Notes: a model not told the origin generated them from the letters alone. DNA of 64,000 bases from Cephalotus follicularis (GCA_001972305.1 BDDD01001595.1:78915-142914); one strand, 5' to 3'; positions 35,201-48,331 are shown, counted from the first letter of the stretch. Numbers and translations are program-made.

Positions 35201-36217
35201 TAATTCCCCCTTCTTCGCCTCTCCAAGTTGTGATCCAACTTGGAATACTTTTTCATTGTCGCCCTCTTCCATGGGCACTTGGAGCACATCCTCAACAGGC
35301 TGTGGACGCTCTGGTTCCATGTCTCCTCTGAGCTCCACGTTTGCTATGGGGAGAGCCTTATCCTTCTCCTTGTCCGAGATGGCAGTTTTGTAGCACTGCC
35401 TTGCTGCCTGTTGGTCTCCTCTGACCTCTCCCACGCCAAACCTTGTTGGAAACTTCATCAATAAGTGTCTCATAGACACTATGGCCTCCATCAAGATCAG
35501 ACCTGGTCGCCCCACTATAGCATTGTAAGGGCTGGATGAGTCCACCACCAGGAATGTCATCTCTACCTGAGTCTGGCGTGGGGCCGTGCCTGCAACCACA
35601 GACAGGTTGATGGATCCCAGAGGATGGATCATCTTGCCTACAAAGCCAACCAGTGGGGTCTTTATAGGCTTTAGCTGGTCTGACGGTATCCTCAACTGAT
35701 CAAATGCGTGTTTATATAGGATATCGGCCGAGCTGCCACTGTCAATAAGGATTCTCTTCATGGTGAAGAGTTTCACCAGAAGAGTTACCACCACTGGATC
35801 ATCGTGAGAGAGACGTACTCCCTCATATTCTGCCTCCGAGAAGGTTATCACCTCCTCGTCTCCACCAGTTTTGAGCCTTTTGCTGTGATGGACTTGTTGC
35901 ACAGCGAGAGACTGTCTCCCGTAGGCCTTTCTCGCATTTTTGTGGTCGCCACCAGATGCGACCCCCCCAGAAATGGTGTGGATGACACCTCTAGGTTGTT
36001 GCTACTACTGCTCCTCTTATTGCCGAGGAGCCTCTTCTCTTCTCTGCTCCCTCCTTCCCTGGGGAGCATCTCTGTCTACGTACTTGCGCAGATGTCCCTT
36101 TCTAATCAGGTCCTCAATCTGATTTTTCAGCTGCCTGCATTCCTCTGTATCGTGCCCGTGGTCACGATGGTACCGACAGTATTTCTCAACGTTCTTGTTC
36201 TCTGCCGGGGACCTCAA
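32214..36217 (-). pseudogene. Tat element pol: gag C-end, protease, RT, RNase H, aRNH, integrase
   Basis: The longest open part is 35902-33047. In order: a zinc-knuckle-like CRYHRDHGHDTEEC near 36.15 kb; protease DSGSSAD near 35.75 kb; reverse transcriptase with FLDAYSGYNQI near 34.8 kb and YINDM at 34619-34633, where the family has YVDD; RNase H near 34.0-34.2 kb; a second RNase H (LSVDGSSCVTGSGAG, then IEASSDSQLVVGLANG) near 33.5-33.8 kb; and integrase with an HHCC finger near 33.0-33.1 kb and core motifs MDFIGPLP, VSDNGKQF and YPQSNGQA. Defects: stops near 36.01 kb, a TGA at 33044-33046 splitting the integrase, another stop near 32.68 kb, a frameshift near 32.62 kb at the third catalytic acidic residue, and loss of recognisable integrase C-terminus. 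It is not functional. Confidence 0.9.
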
Positions 36218-36422
36218 CTTCTCAGGCCACTGGAAATGGACTTTGTCTTACTCCACAACAAGTATCCTGGTACGTGTGTCCAGGAGGGGGGGCAAAATTG
36301 TTGTAAGATGGGATTGGCACCCCTCCCCTGGATGAACCCTCACGTCTGGAGAGTTTGTGTCTAAGGTCTTCCTTGGTCAATTCTGACCTTTCCTTCCTCT
36401 TCTCCTTCCTCTCGGGAGCATT

Positions 36423-37727
36423 TCATGAATGCTCCCGTTTCTCCTCTTGATGGCCAGACCAGAATGTCTTTTGTTTCCTGGCTGCCATCTCTTCCTCCGC
36501 ATTGACATATTTTTCTGCTCTCCTTAGCAGGTCTGCCATGTTCATTGCGGGTCTCTTCAAATGAGAGAAGGTGAAGGATGAGTTGCTCCTCAGCCCGCTA
36601 TTCAAAGCTTCCAGTGCAAAGGATGGCTCCAAATCCTTCACTGTGAGAGATTCCCTGTTGAATCTGGTGAGGTAATCCCTCAGTGACTCATCTTTACCCT
36701 GCACCACATTGATCAAGTGGGTGGAGTTCCTCCTCTACGTGGTGCTGTTGAGAAACTTAGTTACGAACAGTTCCGTAAACTGATCAAAGTTCTCCACCGA
36801 ATCCTTTGCCAAGGTGAAATACCACGACTGGGCAGCTCCAATCAAGGTCGCTGGGAATCCTCGGCAAAGCATAACATCCGAGGCCTGGTACATCCACATA
36901 GCTTGAATGTAAGAGCGTACATGCTGGATGGGGTCCGTGGACCCATCATACTTATCAAGGCCTGGGTATCGAAACCCGCTGGGGACTTGCTCTGCCATGA
37001 TCTCGGAGGTGAAGGGGTGGGCGCTGATGTTTCGCACCTCGGACAGGTGCCCCCTGTGCTGCTCCGCTCCTCGGAACCTTCTTTCCAACTCAGCAAGCTT
37101 CCTATCCACTGCTTGCTCCACATCCTCTATGTTCCTAACTCTGCTAGAAACACGTGATCCTCCAGCTGCTGAGGCTGGGGGGTTGATCCTACTTCCTCTT
37201 GCCGTGCCAGCTCTGCGCGGGGTGTTGGAGCGCACGTGCGCCTCCTCCGCTCCTCCGACCTCTTGCCAAGGATCCACATCCATGGCCTGGTGGTGAGGAC
37301 GCGCTCTCCTGGGATCGTTAGGGTGATCCCGGGCAGTAGAGGACTCTGCCCTCTGAGATGCATTGATCTCAGGTCTCCTTCCCAGGGGAATGTTGTCCCT
37401 TGACCGCCTAAGGGGAAGTTCATCTCCCCTCGACGGGTTTCGCCTGGCACCTCGTGGGTGCCGTATCTCCACCTCTGGTCGGCTGGGACCAGAAACTCCT
37501 CGGACCACTTGCTGGACGGGCCCGGCTTGCTGCTGTTGGTTGGCTAAAGTTGTGACCAACAGATCAGTGATACGCTCCATTCCCTGGAGGAGTTGATTGA
37601 GCTGCTCCCCTGTGATGGGAGCTTGTTCTTGGACCGCTGCTTGGTCGGCTTCTGGGAGAGGAGCGGTGACCTCCTGTTGTTGACTGTCTGTGGCTCCAAA
37701 CTGGTTGTTATTCTTCCTCGGAGGCAT
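36423..37727 (-). pseudogene. Tat element gag
   Basis: Starts at ATG 37727 (MPPRKNNNQFG), about 45 bases inside the 5' LTR. The first ~250 residues are Gln/Arg/Pro-rich. The retrotransposon gag domain follows, including FRYPGLDKYDGSTDPIQHV and WYFTLAKDSVENFDQFTELF near 36.8-37.0 kb. It is cut by an in-frame TAG at 36735-36737, and the same frame resumes with LINVVQGKDESLRDYLTRFN, ending at a TGA at 36423-36425. The pol frame is offset from gag by one base. Gag packages element RNA into virus-like particles; this copy makes at most a truncated product. Confidence 0.85.
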
Positions 37728-37751
37728 GATTAACACTGAATTTTTGCTGCG

Positions 37752-37771
37752 TTTCCCACAGACGGCGCCAA
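37752..37771 (-). promoter_or_regulatory. Primer-binding site of the Tat element
   Basis: Two bases inside the 5' LTR the minus strand reads TGGCGCCGTCTGTGGGAAA. TGGCGCCGT complements the 3' end of plant tRNA-Asp (…CGGCGCCA), so tRNA-Asp is the probable primer; the match is short. Confidence 0.6.
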
Positions 37772-37772
37772 C

Positions 37773-38784
37773 TGTTGATGCAAAAATCCTTTCCTCAACA
37801 GTACCCCACGTGTAGAGGCTTGATTTGTTTAAGGAAACGCTGCTATAATGCTCCGAGGAGAAGGTAGAAGATGGCTGTTGATGCTTTCCCTGCACAGAAG
37901 AACAAATACGTTGAAGGTCCAGGAGGTTGTTCTCCCGGGGACACTCCGACGCTCAAGTTAGGCCTTTGCACAGTGAAAACAAGGTTATTTGAGAGTAAAA
38001 ATGGCTGACCTTTGTTCAGACTGTTGAACTAGTATTTATAGTGCTGGACTGTAACCGTTAGAGTGTGAAATGAAGAGGTGATAACTGTCCCCTAAGGAAA
38101 TACCGAGGATCTCGGTCATTTCCCTTGATCTTCGCCTGTTATTCTGCTACTTTCCTTGTTGGCAGTTCATTAGACCACTACTTCCTTATTTAGATGAAGG
38201 CGAATCCCATGAAATCAGACAGATTTTATGGCCTTATCCCATAAACGAAGTGGGGGTTCCTCTGCCACAGGGCTGTCGAGGAAGTGAACCATGGTACTGT
38301 TGCCGAGGTGATGGGCCTCTTGCTTCCCCTTTCGCTCATAGGTCTTCATCTTCTGGTGCTCCCTTAGTGGCGTACGCTTAGGACGCCAGGTCCTCTACCA
38401 TTCATCCGAGGATGAGGTCTTTGTGGGTACCGTCGAGGAGAAGGTCCTCAGTATCTGTGCAGCGGGAGTACGTCCTCTGTTACGTGTCCGATAGACACTT
38501 CGGGTAGAGGAGGTCCTCGGCACTGGTTCCCTGAAGGAGGTCCTCTGACCTGTAGTCTAAGCAAGCTCCTCGGCACGGTCGTCCTGTGGTGCGCTCTTGG
38601 TTAAACTAGCTCTCCTCGACCCTAGTGTTTGGCGAGGGTCTGCTTACTTATTACTGTGAGTAGCCTTACTAAGCCTCCTCTGACTGTTGAATGTGTGAGC
38701 TTTCCAAAAGAAACCTCTGGACATGCGGCTTTATCCAAGGAGGACATGTGTCCTTCTTAATACAAACAGATTCTTCCCATATCA
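37773..38784 (-). repeat. 5' LTR of the Tat element (1012 bp)
   Basis: TG...CA ends. The minus strand carries TATAAATACT at 38040-38031, the likely sense promoter. Downstream in the transcript lies a 45-bp segment (37960-37916) identical in the second element despite divergence of the rest of the LTR, probably in the R/leader region. Confidence 0.92.
38031..38040 (-). promoter_or_regulatory. TATA box of the Tat sense promoter
   Basis: TATAAATACT on the minus strand, conserved in the 3' LTR (27461-27451) and in the second element (60970-60961). Confidence 0.6.
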
Positions 38785-38789
38785 ATATT
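38785..38789. repeat. Target-site duplication, right copy (Tat element)
   Basis: ATATT, identical to 27189-27193. Confidence 0.85.
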
Positions 38790-39572
38790 CTACAACTACT
38801 CATACATTAAAAATATAAAAAAAAACTATAAAATTCAATATTTTTAAAAGAGATAGGATTCATTGTCATTCTAGTTTATATCACTCAATGGAAAGATCTA
38901 TAAAATACATATGTTATATCCGTTGAGTGTTATAAGATAACGCTAACCCTTTTTAAAATTTTATAATTCTTTAATTTATGCCTTGGAGATCTATTGCCCT
39001 AATCTCTCGATCAACATAAAAATAATATTAAAACATTGCCCTTTCGAATTATCTCACATTATTTTTATTACTATGAGTTTTTCTTATAGAATACTATTAT
39101 TATGAATTAACACAAATCGAAATTGTAATAATGATTATGGTTTTATAGGTGTTTGTTACACTACATAAATAAGAAAATAAAAGTCAACTTTTAACCAAAA
39201 ACCTAAGGCCATCTCTTAATTTATTATTATTCCTCTTCTTCTTATTATTATTTTTTATAATGAAAAAGACAGTTAAGGATACTCATTCATAGTTATTTTT
39301 CGTAAGTTACAAGCATTTACTTTCCCGAGGAAAAAACGACGTCGATTTTAGCTCTAAAACGCAGCCCCATTCCCAATGTCACTGATAATCCTCTTCTTCA
39401 ACAATCTGTAATTCAATTATTCAGCCTCCCTGAAAAACCAAACACTTAAACATTTGCATGCACGACAATTCCTTACAAAAACATAAACTTAAAAAAAAAA
39501 AACAAAGCAACAACCATTCTTTATCATTTCCCTAATTAAAATTTCTTTTTGGAAATAATTTTAAAAAAAAGA
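38790..39572. other. Intergenic; upstream region of the coiled-coil gene
   Basis: AT-rich DNA between the retrotransposon and the next start codon. The promoter of the downstream gene must be within it, so the retrotransposon sits under 800 bases upstream of that gene's coding start. No clear TATA box seen. Confidence 0.45.
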
Positions 39573-41615
39573 ATGTCATCGTGGCTGAGATCGGCGATGA
39601 GCAAGGCCGTGGAGGTAGGAAACAAGAACAACCTCACTCGCACGGTCAAAAACTACGCCGATTCCGTCGTTCAACAAGCCGGCCACACCTTCGCTGAAGG
39701 CGCCAAAATCTTGCAGGATCGCATTGTAATTTACTCTCTCTCTCTCTCTCTCTCTCTCTCTAATTTTTATTGTAATTAATTCATTTTAATTTCTTCACTC
39801 TTAGTTATTTACTTTTTGCCATTCTAAAGTTCATGTTTCCTAATTCTTATTTTCATTTACACTTTTAGCAATTCATTATCCTCTGCTTGTGTGTCTGTTT
39901 TAATTTATGTATGAAGGGGGTTAGGAATTTTAGAAGCGTTAAACAGACTGTTAAACGACTGGAAGAGGCTGCCGTTTCGTGTAGGGGACCGGAGAGAGTT
40001 ATGTTGCTAAGGAGATGGGTGGTTGTCCTTAAAGAAGTCGAAAAATCGTTTGAAGACAATGAGGTTTCTTTCCACCAACATCCTGCTACCGATCAAGTTA
40101 AGGACAGTCCAAGAAAACCCCCTCTGGTGAGCCTATTTTGTTTTCGCGGTTCTTTCGATACTCTTGTTTGGCTTTACTAACATTTCCCTCGAATTGGTAA
40201 TCTATGCGGACTTTAGCAACATTTGGGTAAAAATTTATTGGTGACTGTATATGGTATGATTGTTAATAAATAATTGATAGTGAGCATATTTCTTACAGGT
40301 TAGGACTATAGTGCTGTAAGAGTATGAATTATCATTAATGGAGTGCATGAACTGCGTGTGTTCTTTTGTGTGTGCTCTTATTCAATCACTCATTAATTAC
40401 GTTTACATATTATATAGTTATATTTGAAGATACTGTTGATGATACATTTTTAATTTATCCCGCCAGCCTGAATTGTCTTGCCTACTGTAGGATCAAACTT
40501 TGCTTTTATAGCAAATGTTTTCTTGGATGGACTAATGGGAGATTGTATTTCCTTATGTATTTTTATATATAAGGGAAGGTCGACTAAATTTTTTTCAACA
40601 TGTACAACCTAGACTTATAGATGTAACTGTGAGAAAGATTGATGTGATTTAAGGAGACGGACCAAAGCAAGGAAAGGGTAGACAACAAGTTCCTTGAGTA
40701 GAAGCACTGAGAAGGTATGAAAAAAAAAAGATTCACGTAGCCTTTCCCAACTAATTTTGGATTGAGCTTTGGGCCCTTAGTTGAGTTTGAGATGCTTGTT
40801 GTGTTATTATGTGTTAGTCTTTGAGGCTACCTGTATGGAATGGATGAGAATTTGAAACGGAAGCTCGGTTATTTTTTAGAATTGCCTTTCTCTGACTTTT
40901 GTTGTGATTGATAGTTCTTGTACTATGACTCTGATGTTGGGGGTGAACCACTGAACTTTCGCGATGTTTTTCTTCAAAGTCAAGCTCTGGAGGGCATAAC
41001 ACTTTCTATGGTGAGTAAATTTAATCTAGTTTATCTCGTAAAACATAAAGGAAAAAAGAAAAAGTGTTTTTTTTAATAAATTTCTTTGTCTGCTCACTAC
41101 TCAAAAATAGTTAAAAACAATTTTTTTTTTGGATTATTAGACTCCAGATAATTGAATATGCTGTATAGTGTTTTCGAAAAGCGCTTGCTTTGCTTATTTC
41201 AGCATAGTGTATCTGTTCATGGAGAGTTTTCTAAGCCTAATGAACCTTCACATTTTTGGAATTGATAATGGAAGTTAACCACATGGTAATTTTTTTTTCT
41301 TTAACTCAGATTCTTGAGGCACCAAATGATGAAGAAATTTCTCTACTGTTGGAGATGTTTGGGTGAGTCAAATTCACCTTCACATAAGAGGAAATGAACT
41401 TTATATGTGTTGAAGAAAGTTCTCCTCTTGGCATCATAGGAGATCTGTTTAACTATGTCGAGCTTAACTACATAGTAGAAAGTTTTCTCTTCTATTGTTC
41501 ATAATAGAAGAATATTTGAGATGATTTTGACATTTGTGTTTTTTACTGAATTAATTTCCTTTTTTTGAGTTAATCTGCTGAAAATGGATTTAATACTAAA
41601 CTCCCTCTCTCCCTC

Positions 41616-41670
<55 letters not shown>

Positions 41671-44600
41671 ATAGATATGATTGCTTGTAGGCTGTGCCTT
41701 ACAGGAGGAAAAGAAGTTCATAATGCAATAGTAAGCAGTATACAGGATCTGGCTACAACTTTTTCAAGCTACCATGATGAAGTTTTGGTAAGGAAATATT
41801 ATATTCTTACATTATATCAGCTGTTTTCCAAATCATGCTTGATTTATTTTATCCATTCATTTTTTACTGGGCAGCAGGTAGTGCTTAGCAATGAATAACT
41901 GATTATTGCATGATTAATATTCTTCAAAAGAAGTTTTATGCCTAAGCTTGCATCGAATTTCTTGTAGTTCATGCACCTCATTCTTATTTTTTCCCTCCTT
42001 GTGCACAGTAAAAAGTAGAAATGATCTCCTTGAGAAAGGGGGAAATAAAAAAAAAAAGAGACTTTTAAAATTAATTGATTGATAAACCAATTCTTCCGAG
42101 ATTGTTTTGTCCTCCCTCGTGTCTGATTAAGAGCAATAAAATTATTTTTCATCGATTTCTTTGTTCTTTTTCTTTCTGCACCCTGTATTTAGGCATGAAC
42201 ACCCATTTTGTTTTCCAAGGTAACATTTGCTAATGTGACTTTTTATTTTGTTTATTACCTGTTTCTGTGGTCTATTTATAGGTGAAGCGTGAGGAACTGC
42301 TTCAATTTGCACAAAGTGCAATTACAGGACTGAAAATTAATGCTGATCTTGCAAGGTGGTTAAGAAAGGAGATTTTCATTTTATCATTTCAATTTCCTTT
42401 CCCCTCTCATGTGTTGTATACTTTGGCTTGAGTTGTCAGCCTGAGCTTTTAATGAGTTGCAGATCTCTTGTTTTGTGCTTTTTGGTGTGTCCAATATAAT
42501 ACACTCATGCATTAATTTTTGTTACTCTTGGACAAAAATCATTGTTGTATTTTAAAATGATCTCATAACCTTTGTAAATTTTATGTTATCAATTAATGTT
42601 TGCGGTTAGCATGTGTAAGTGGTTGTGCTTATTTAAACTCCAATCTTTCATTTCCTTGCATTAACCCCAGAAGTTGAGACGGAATGGAAATTCTCACAAG
42701 AAACCTTGATCTTCCTTGTGAAGAAAGTAACAAGTATCCGTATTCTCTTGGGTTTAGATCGTTGTGCTGCCTTTCATTCTTGGATGGAATATTCAGAAAT
42801 ATCATTTATGAGAGGCTTGGTGTTATCGCTATTCACCGAGTGAAATGGAGAAAATGAAGCTCATAGTTTCCTTCTTAGTTCTTACCTCTGTTTATTGTTT
42901 GCTGCGGTTGCAGAATAGATGCTGAAGCCTCTGACCTAAAGAAAAAACTTGATGGAATAACTGCTACCCGGAAGTCGTTAAATGAAGATCCCGAAAAAGC
43001 ATCTGAAGAAACAATAGCCACAATAGACGTGAGCATAATATATTTGGCAACTTCTGTTCACCCTCTTTTATGGTGTCAATATTACAATGCTTTTGTAGTG
43101 ATTTCAATAACTTTGGTTATATAAAATGTCAATATTGTTGGCTTGAGATTCATGGCACGATTATACTGCTATAGTTCCTATGCTCCTGGCATGGAATTAA
43201 ATTGTTGAGGGAACATTATAAATTTCTTTCATTTCATTAGAACTCCAATATTTAATTACAACCTTTTTACATTTCACTTCTTGATTGAATTGCCGTTGTA
43301 ATGATAAAATCTTCCTATACATAGTTTCATGGAATTTTTAGGTAAGAGAATCACTTTCTGCAGAACTTTGTTACTTCTGATGCAATCATATAATTCATAT
43401 AAATCTCGGCTACCTAATGAGTACTTTTGTCTTATAGTTGTCAATTGATTTTCAAAAGATAGTTCATTTGTACTTTAGTTCATAAATATGTTCTTGGTTA
43501 TAGTTTGAAATTAATCAGTTTAAAGAAGTATTTTATTTCAAGAATGTTTGTCTTTCACCAGCCTTTTGATGTAGATACATCTTGTTTGGTTCATGTAATT
43601 CTGGGATGACTTTGAATTATGAAAGTACACTTGAAAAGTTGATAAGCAAGTATTGAATATTTTCACCAGTCTTTCTTATATCAACATATCAGTCAAGAGC
43701 TGTCAACATAAAGGGGAAATTTGTGATTATATGATATTGGGCATTGCAGCTGATTTTATGAACTGTACAATTTGTCTATTCTTTATTCTTGTAGGCTCTG
43801 AAAGAAGCACTTGAACATATTCGCATCTGTTCTAGATTGGAAGGGCTTTTACTAAGTAAGAAAATTCTGAACAGTGGAGACTCTCCAGAGATTCATGCTC
43901 AAAAGGTATGCTGTTGAGTTGTTTCTTGGATCTATGTTATAAACGTTGCTTCACAATCATTGCTGGTGTCTTTCTTTGGTTTCAGTTTTCGTGTATTTGG
44001 TTTTATTTGTTTCAATTGCATATTGTCTTTTTTTGTGTCATCCAAGCTATAATGTGAGGACATGGACCTGTGTACTTATATCAGCATTGATGTTGGGTTC
44101 CAGTAAAGTCTTTAAATTTAGATATAGGGGCACTCCTATTTTTACAAGTCAATTTACTATGTTAAAACTCAATTGTGTTTGCAGTAGAAAATAAGATCCA
44201 ACATGTCAGTGTCTGATGAAAATTAATGGCAAACTGGCCAGTGGTATAAGTGGGACACTATGCCCTTGTCAAATCTGCAATCATTTCTAGTGTCTACGCC
44301 CATCCAATAACAAATTAGATGCTTGCTGATACTTATAACACGAATTTATATACGTTCCAGACTACATTTACTTTCTTGTGCTGCTATATGAGATACCTGT
44401 TTGCATTGAACCTTGTGTCCAATGTTGTAGTTAGTATTAAGTCCACCAAACATAGCTCCTGAAAAATACTAGCATCGTCGAACAGTTCTTAGTATTGAGT
44501 GGCAATTCAGCAGCCTTAATTTTGGTCCAACTTATTCCGTTTCTTTTTTTTTTCTGTTTAATGAACTGGTGCTAGATGATGTGTTAATATGTGTGCTATT

Positions 44601-47600
44601 GTCAGTCTTGAATAGAGTGCAAAAAGCTCCTTATTTTTATTTTAACCTCATGTTAATCAGCAAATGCTAAGTTTTGCGATGCCTTTTATTTAGTGTAATT
44701 ATATTTTCATGTTTATGTGAGCAGTTGGATAAATTGAAGGTCTTGTCAGAATCTCTGGGTAATTCCTGTGCAAAAGCTGAGAAACGCATTTCAGAACAAC
44801 GGTATAAACTCAAATCAAGTGGTGTTGAACTTCTAATATTTTCAGTTATGTTGTTACTCTGGATGCTGCATGCTGTTTTTTCGTGTTTAGTCCACAGAGC
44901 ACTTGGTGTGACTTTACATTTGAAACAATGCCCCATTAATTATTAGTAAAATTTTAGGTTAGACGTCTGCTACTTCTACTTTCCACCAAGTTCTATGTGG
45001 ACTTCAAATTTATTCCACAAAACCTGCAAAACATGGAATTAGCTTTTTAAAGATGCACGTGGCCAATCACAAGCAGCAGCCATCTATAACATATGAACTT
45101 CTTTACTTTTTGCTGAAACATATTAACCTTTTTTCCACTGGTGGCAGAAATCGAAGCCTCTTTCCATTGATTGCTCAGAAACCATCTGGACTTAACTAAT
45201 AATAACCAATTAGGATGTCAGAGGGAACCACTTAAAATTCTCTAATGCAAGGCAGCTCTTTGCTTCTGCAACCACTTTGGGAGTTCCAATGAAGAAATAT
45301 CGATGCATTATAATTGAAATCTTAATAGCACTGATAATATTTATGAAATTAGAATGTCAGAGGGAACCCCTATAAATTTTCTAAATGCAAAAGACCGAAA
45401 ATTAAGATGCAAAGCAACTCTTTCCTTCTGCGACCACTTTGGGTCCAATGAAGAGATAGTTTTGCATTATAATTTAAATCTTAATGGCAAGGATATAAAT
45501 TTCTATATTATCCGTTCCTCTTTCATTGTTGTGGCCCTTGTGGGCAGATTACAAAAAGAGGAGGCGTTAAAAGTTCGTGTAACCAAAGCAAGTGAAGCTA
45601 CAGAAAAAGAGAAGGTAATGTGTTTACAAATTAATGCCTTTTCCTTGGAAGGTGCAAACTGTGAATTTTTATGTAATTCTTTGCAATTTTAGGATAGTCT
45701 GTGGAAGTTTGGTATCATGTGTTATTTTTTGAAGATAGCATAGTATATTTTCAACTAACAAGGATTTTGTTGTGAACCTGCTTTTCAATTTGCTAGTCTT
45801 TAGATCTTAGGCTCCCGCTTATGGTCACTTTTTTATGGTTTATGCTTTTTGATGATATCAGCCCTGAGCTTTTCTGGCTTGTGCCGTATACTTTTTTTGT
45901 TCAGTTGCCTAGTTTTCTATATTTCATGCTTGAAGGTACGCATAGCAGTATATTAAATATGTGTCATCCGAAGGGAATTACTATTTAATATATTTTTACT
46001 CAGTATAGCTTTTGTTTTGGCTCATAATCTCTAATAATTTAATGGTATATTTGTTGTAGAAACTTGAAGGGGACACATTCGGTGAGCGACTTTTGTAGTA
46101 TATGTTTTGGAAGGAATTATGAGTTCTTTGTTTATTGGTTCCAGGAAGTAGTAGCTGAGATTGCAGGACTGGAAAAACAAAGAGATGAGCTTGAAGCGGA
46201 ACTAAAAAAGGTGTTCTGCTTTGTCTATTTTTCTTTAGGTAGTCATCTAGAGTAAAAGTCTACACTAAGTGTAGACACTTTCTTCTCATATATTATTTCC
46301 ATGACATAGATGACTAACAGCCTCTACTCTATTTTCCAGTATTCTAATTATGTTTATTTTTCTGGTAATTGCTGCAATGTGATTATTAAATTTGAACAGC
46401 TATCTCATTGTATCTGAAACCGTTTCCTTTAATTTAATTTGCTGCAGGAATGTCTTTGTTTGTTAGTTTTATGTGCTTTACTATTATTTATTCAATTATC
46501 ACCTAGCTTAGAGTTCTTACTGCGTGAATGATGTGGCTGGGAAAGCCTTTTTTTTTTTGTTAAAGTCTCAAAGTTAGATTGGATTCATGAATGGGAAGTC
46601 CCATAATGCAAATATCTTTGAAAAATTATATTGTTAATGATGGGTCAAAATATTATATGCTTTGAACCTACTTTGCAGTTGAATTGATTCACATGTTGTT
46701 CATTGATTGCAAAAAGTTTGTTCATATGGGGCAGGTTAGTATTTCATTGGTTGCTGCTCAAGCTCGCCTCCGGAATGCTAAGGAAGAGAGGGACCAGTTT
46801 GATGAAGCTAACAATCAGATTGTTGCACACCTGAAGACAAAGGTTTGAATTTTTTGTGCTAGTTTGTATTGAGTCCATAATGTTAGAATGCTAATAAAAT
46901 TTCCCATCATGTACACTTTCTGGCCCTTTTTATATATCTGAATGATTATTTTAATATGTTAATAGGAAGATGAGTTGTTGAAATCCGTTGCTGCAAGTAA
47001 GGCAGAAGCAGATGTTCTGAGTACATGGATCAATTTTTTGGAAGATACTTGGGTTCTTCAACGCTCGTATGCTGAAGTTAAGGAGAAGCAAACCAAGTAT
47101 GTCTTTCAACTTTTAGTTGTTTTGTCAGTTCCCTTTTGTTGGACAAGTTAAAAACTTAAAAGTTTTAAAATCCTTGAAGCAGCAGCCATCATTTTGCTCG
47201 AACATCGTACCTCAGAATACTTAAATTTAGTGGTTGATATTAATTTTTGTTTTAATTTTTAAGTGATGAAGTGGAGAGACATGAAGACTATTTTGTGAGC
47301 TTGGCAGTTCATCTCCTCTCTGCGTACAAGGTAATTAATTTGATTTTTGAATAAATTAAATCTAAAAATGACACTGCAGTTAGGAAGGAATCTTTCTCTC
47401 TCTCTCTCTCCCTCTCTCCCTCTCTTATTTCTTGTGCAGAAGCACTTAGGACCTTCTATCAGCCGTATTGGGAAATTTGTGGAGAACTTGAAGAGATTGA
47501 ATGAGGGGTATGTTTTTTTAATTTCCTTCTTTTTTCTTTCTAGGCAGGTAACATGTTTGGAAATGGTTTCAATTTACCTGGCCCAGTTCTTTATTTCTCT

Positions 47601-48293
47601 TTACCTGATGAGACAGGTCAGAGAAGGCATCTGGTGTGGATAATGATGTTTCCAAAGTATTAAACCCAAGGAAAAATCTTGAGGAAGAATATTTAGACTA
47701 TGAAGCCAAGGTAGGAATGCTTTCAATGTCATTTTTTCAGAGTCCAACTATGGTGACATTGGAGTTATTTAATTTTTTTAAATATATTTCATTATATGAT
47801 ATTGATTCGTAGGCTGTATATGTCCGGTATAACGACATTTTCTCATCACCTCTTTTTATTTTCCTTTTTTAGTTAATACTTGATATTCTTTAACTCGAAC
47901 TCATTGACAAGTATTCAATTGCGCATTTATTTTGTATACCCCTGGATTTCAATTTCTCCGAATTTTTATTTCTATCCAAACCTTTCCTGGATCTGATTAA
48001 TGGTCCAAAAACTGTCTTTTAAAATCCTATACTGTGTTCTTAATAATTCGTTGGCCCTCAAAATGGGTGCAAAATACATTTATGCATTTGTCTAATTGCT
48101 TTGTCATCTTGTATCAGATTGTAACAATCTTCAGTGTAGTGGATACCATGAAAGATCAGTTTTATGCTCAACAAGGGACTATGTCCAGGTGTGATATTTT
48201 TGCTGCACCTTATCCATGTGTTATCTTCTAAAACTACCATCCTGGCATATTCTTATATTCTTAAAAAATGAAATATTACAACCTTCCCTCATG

Positions 48294-48331
<38 letters not shown>

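Larger units (their letters stand above)
27194..38784 (-). mobile_element. Full-length Ty3/Gypsy retrotransposon, Tat lineage
   Basis: An 11.6-kb element in minus orientation with TG...CA LTRs (5' LTR 37773-38784, 3' LTR 27194-28221), a 5-bp target duplication, a primer-binding site next to the 5' LTR and a G-rich polypurine tract next to the 3' LTR. Gag-pol runs leftward. The second, archaeal-type RNase H between reverse transcriptase/RNase H and integrase marks the plant Tat group (Ogre/Retand relatives). Between pol and the 3' LTR it carries a spliced gene on the opposite strand and ~180-bp imperfect tandem repeats. By eye the LTRs differ at about 36 sites plus one 16-bp indel, roughly 3.5 percent. 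Gag-pol is broken, so this copy could move only with proteins supplied in trans. Confidence 0.93.
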
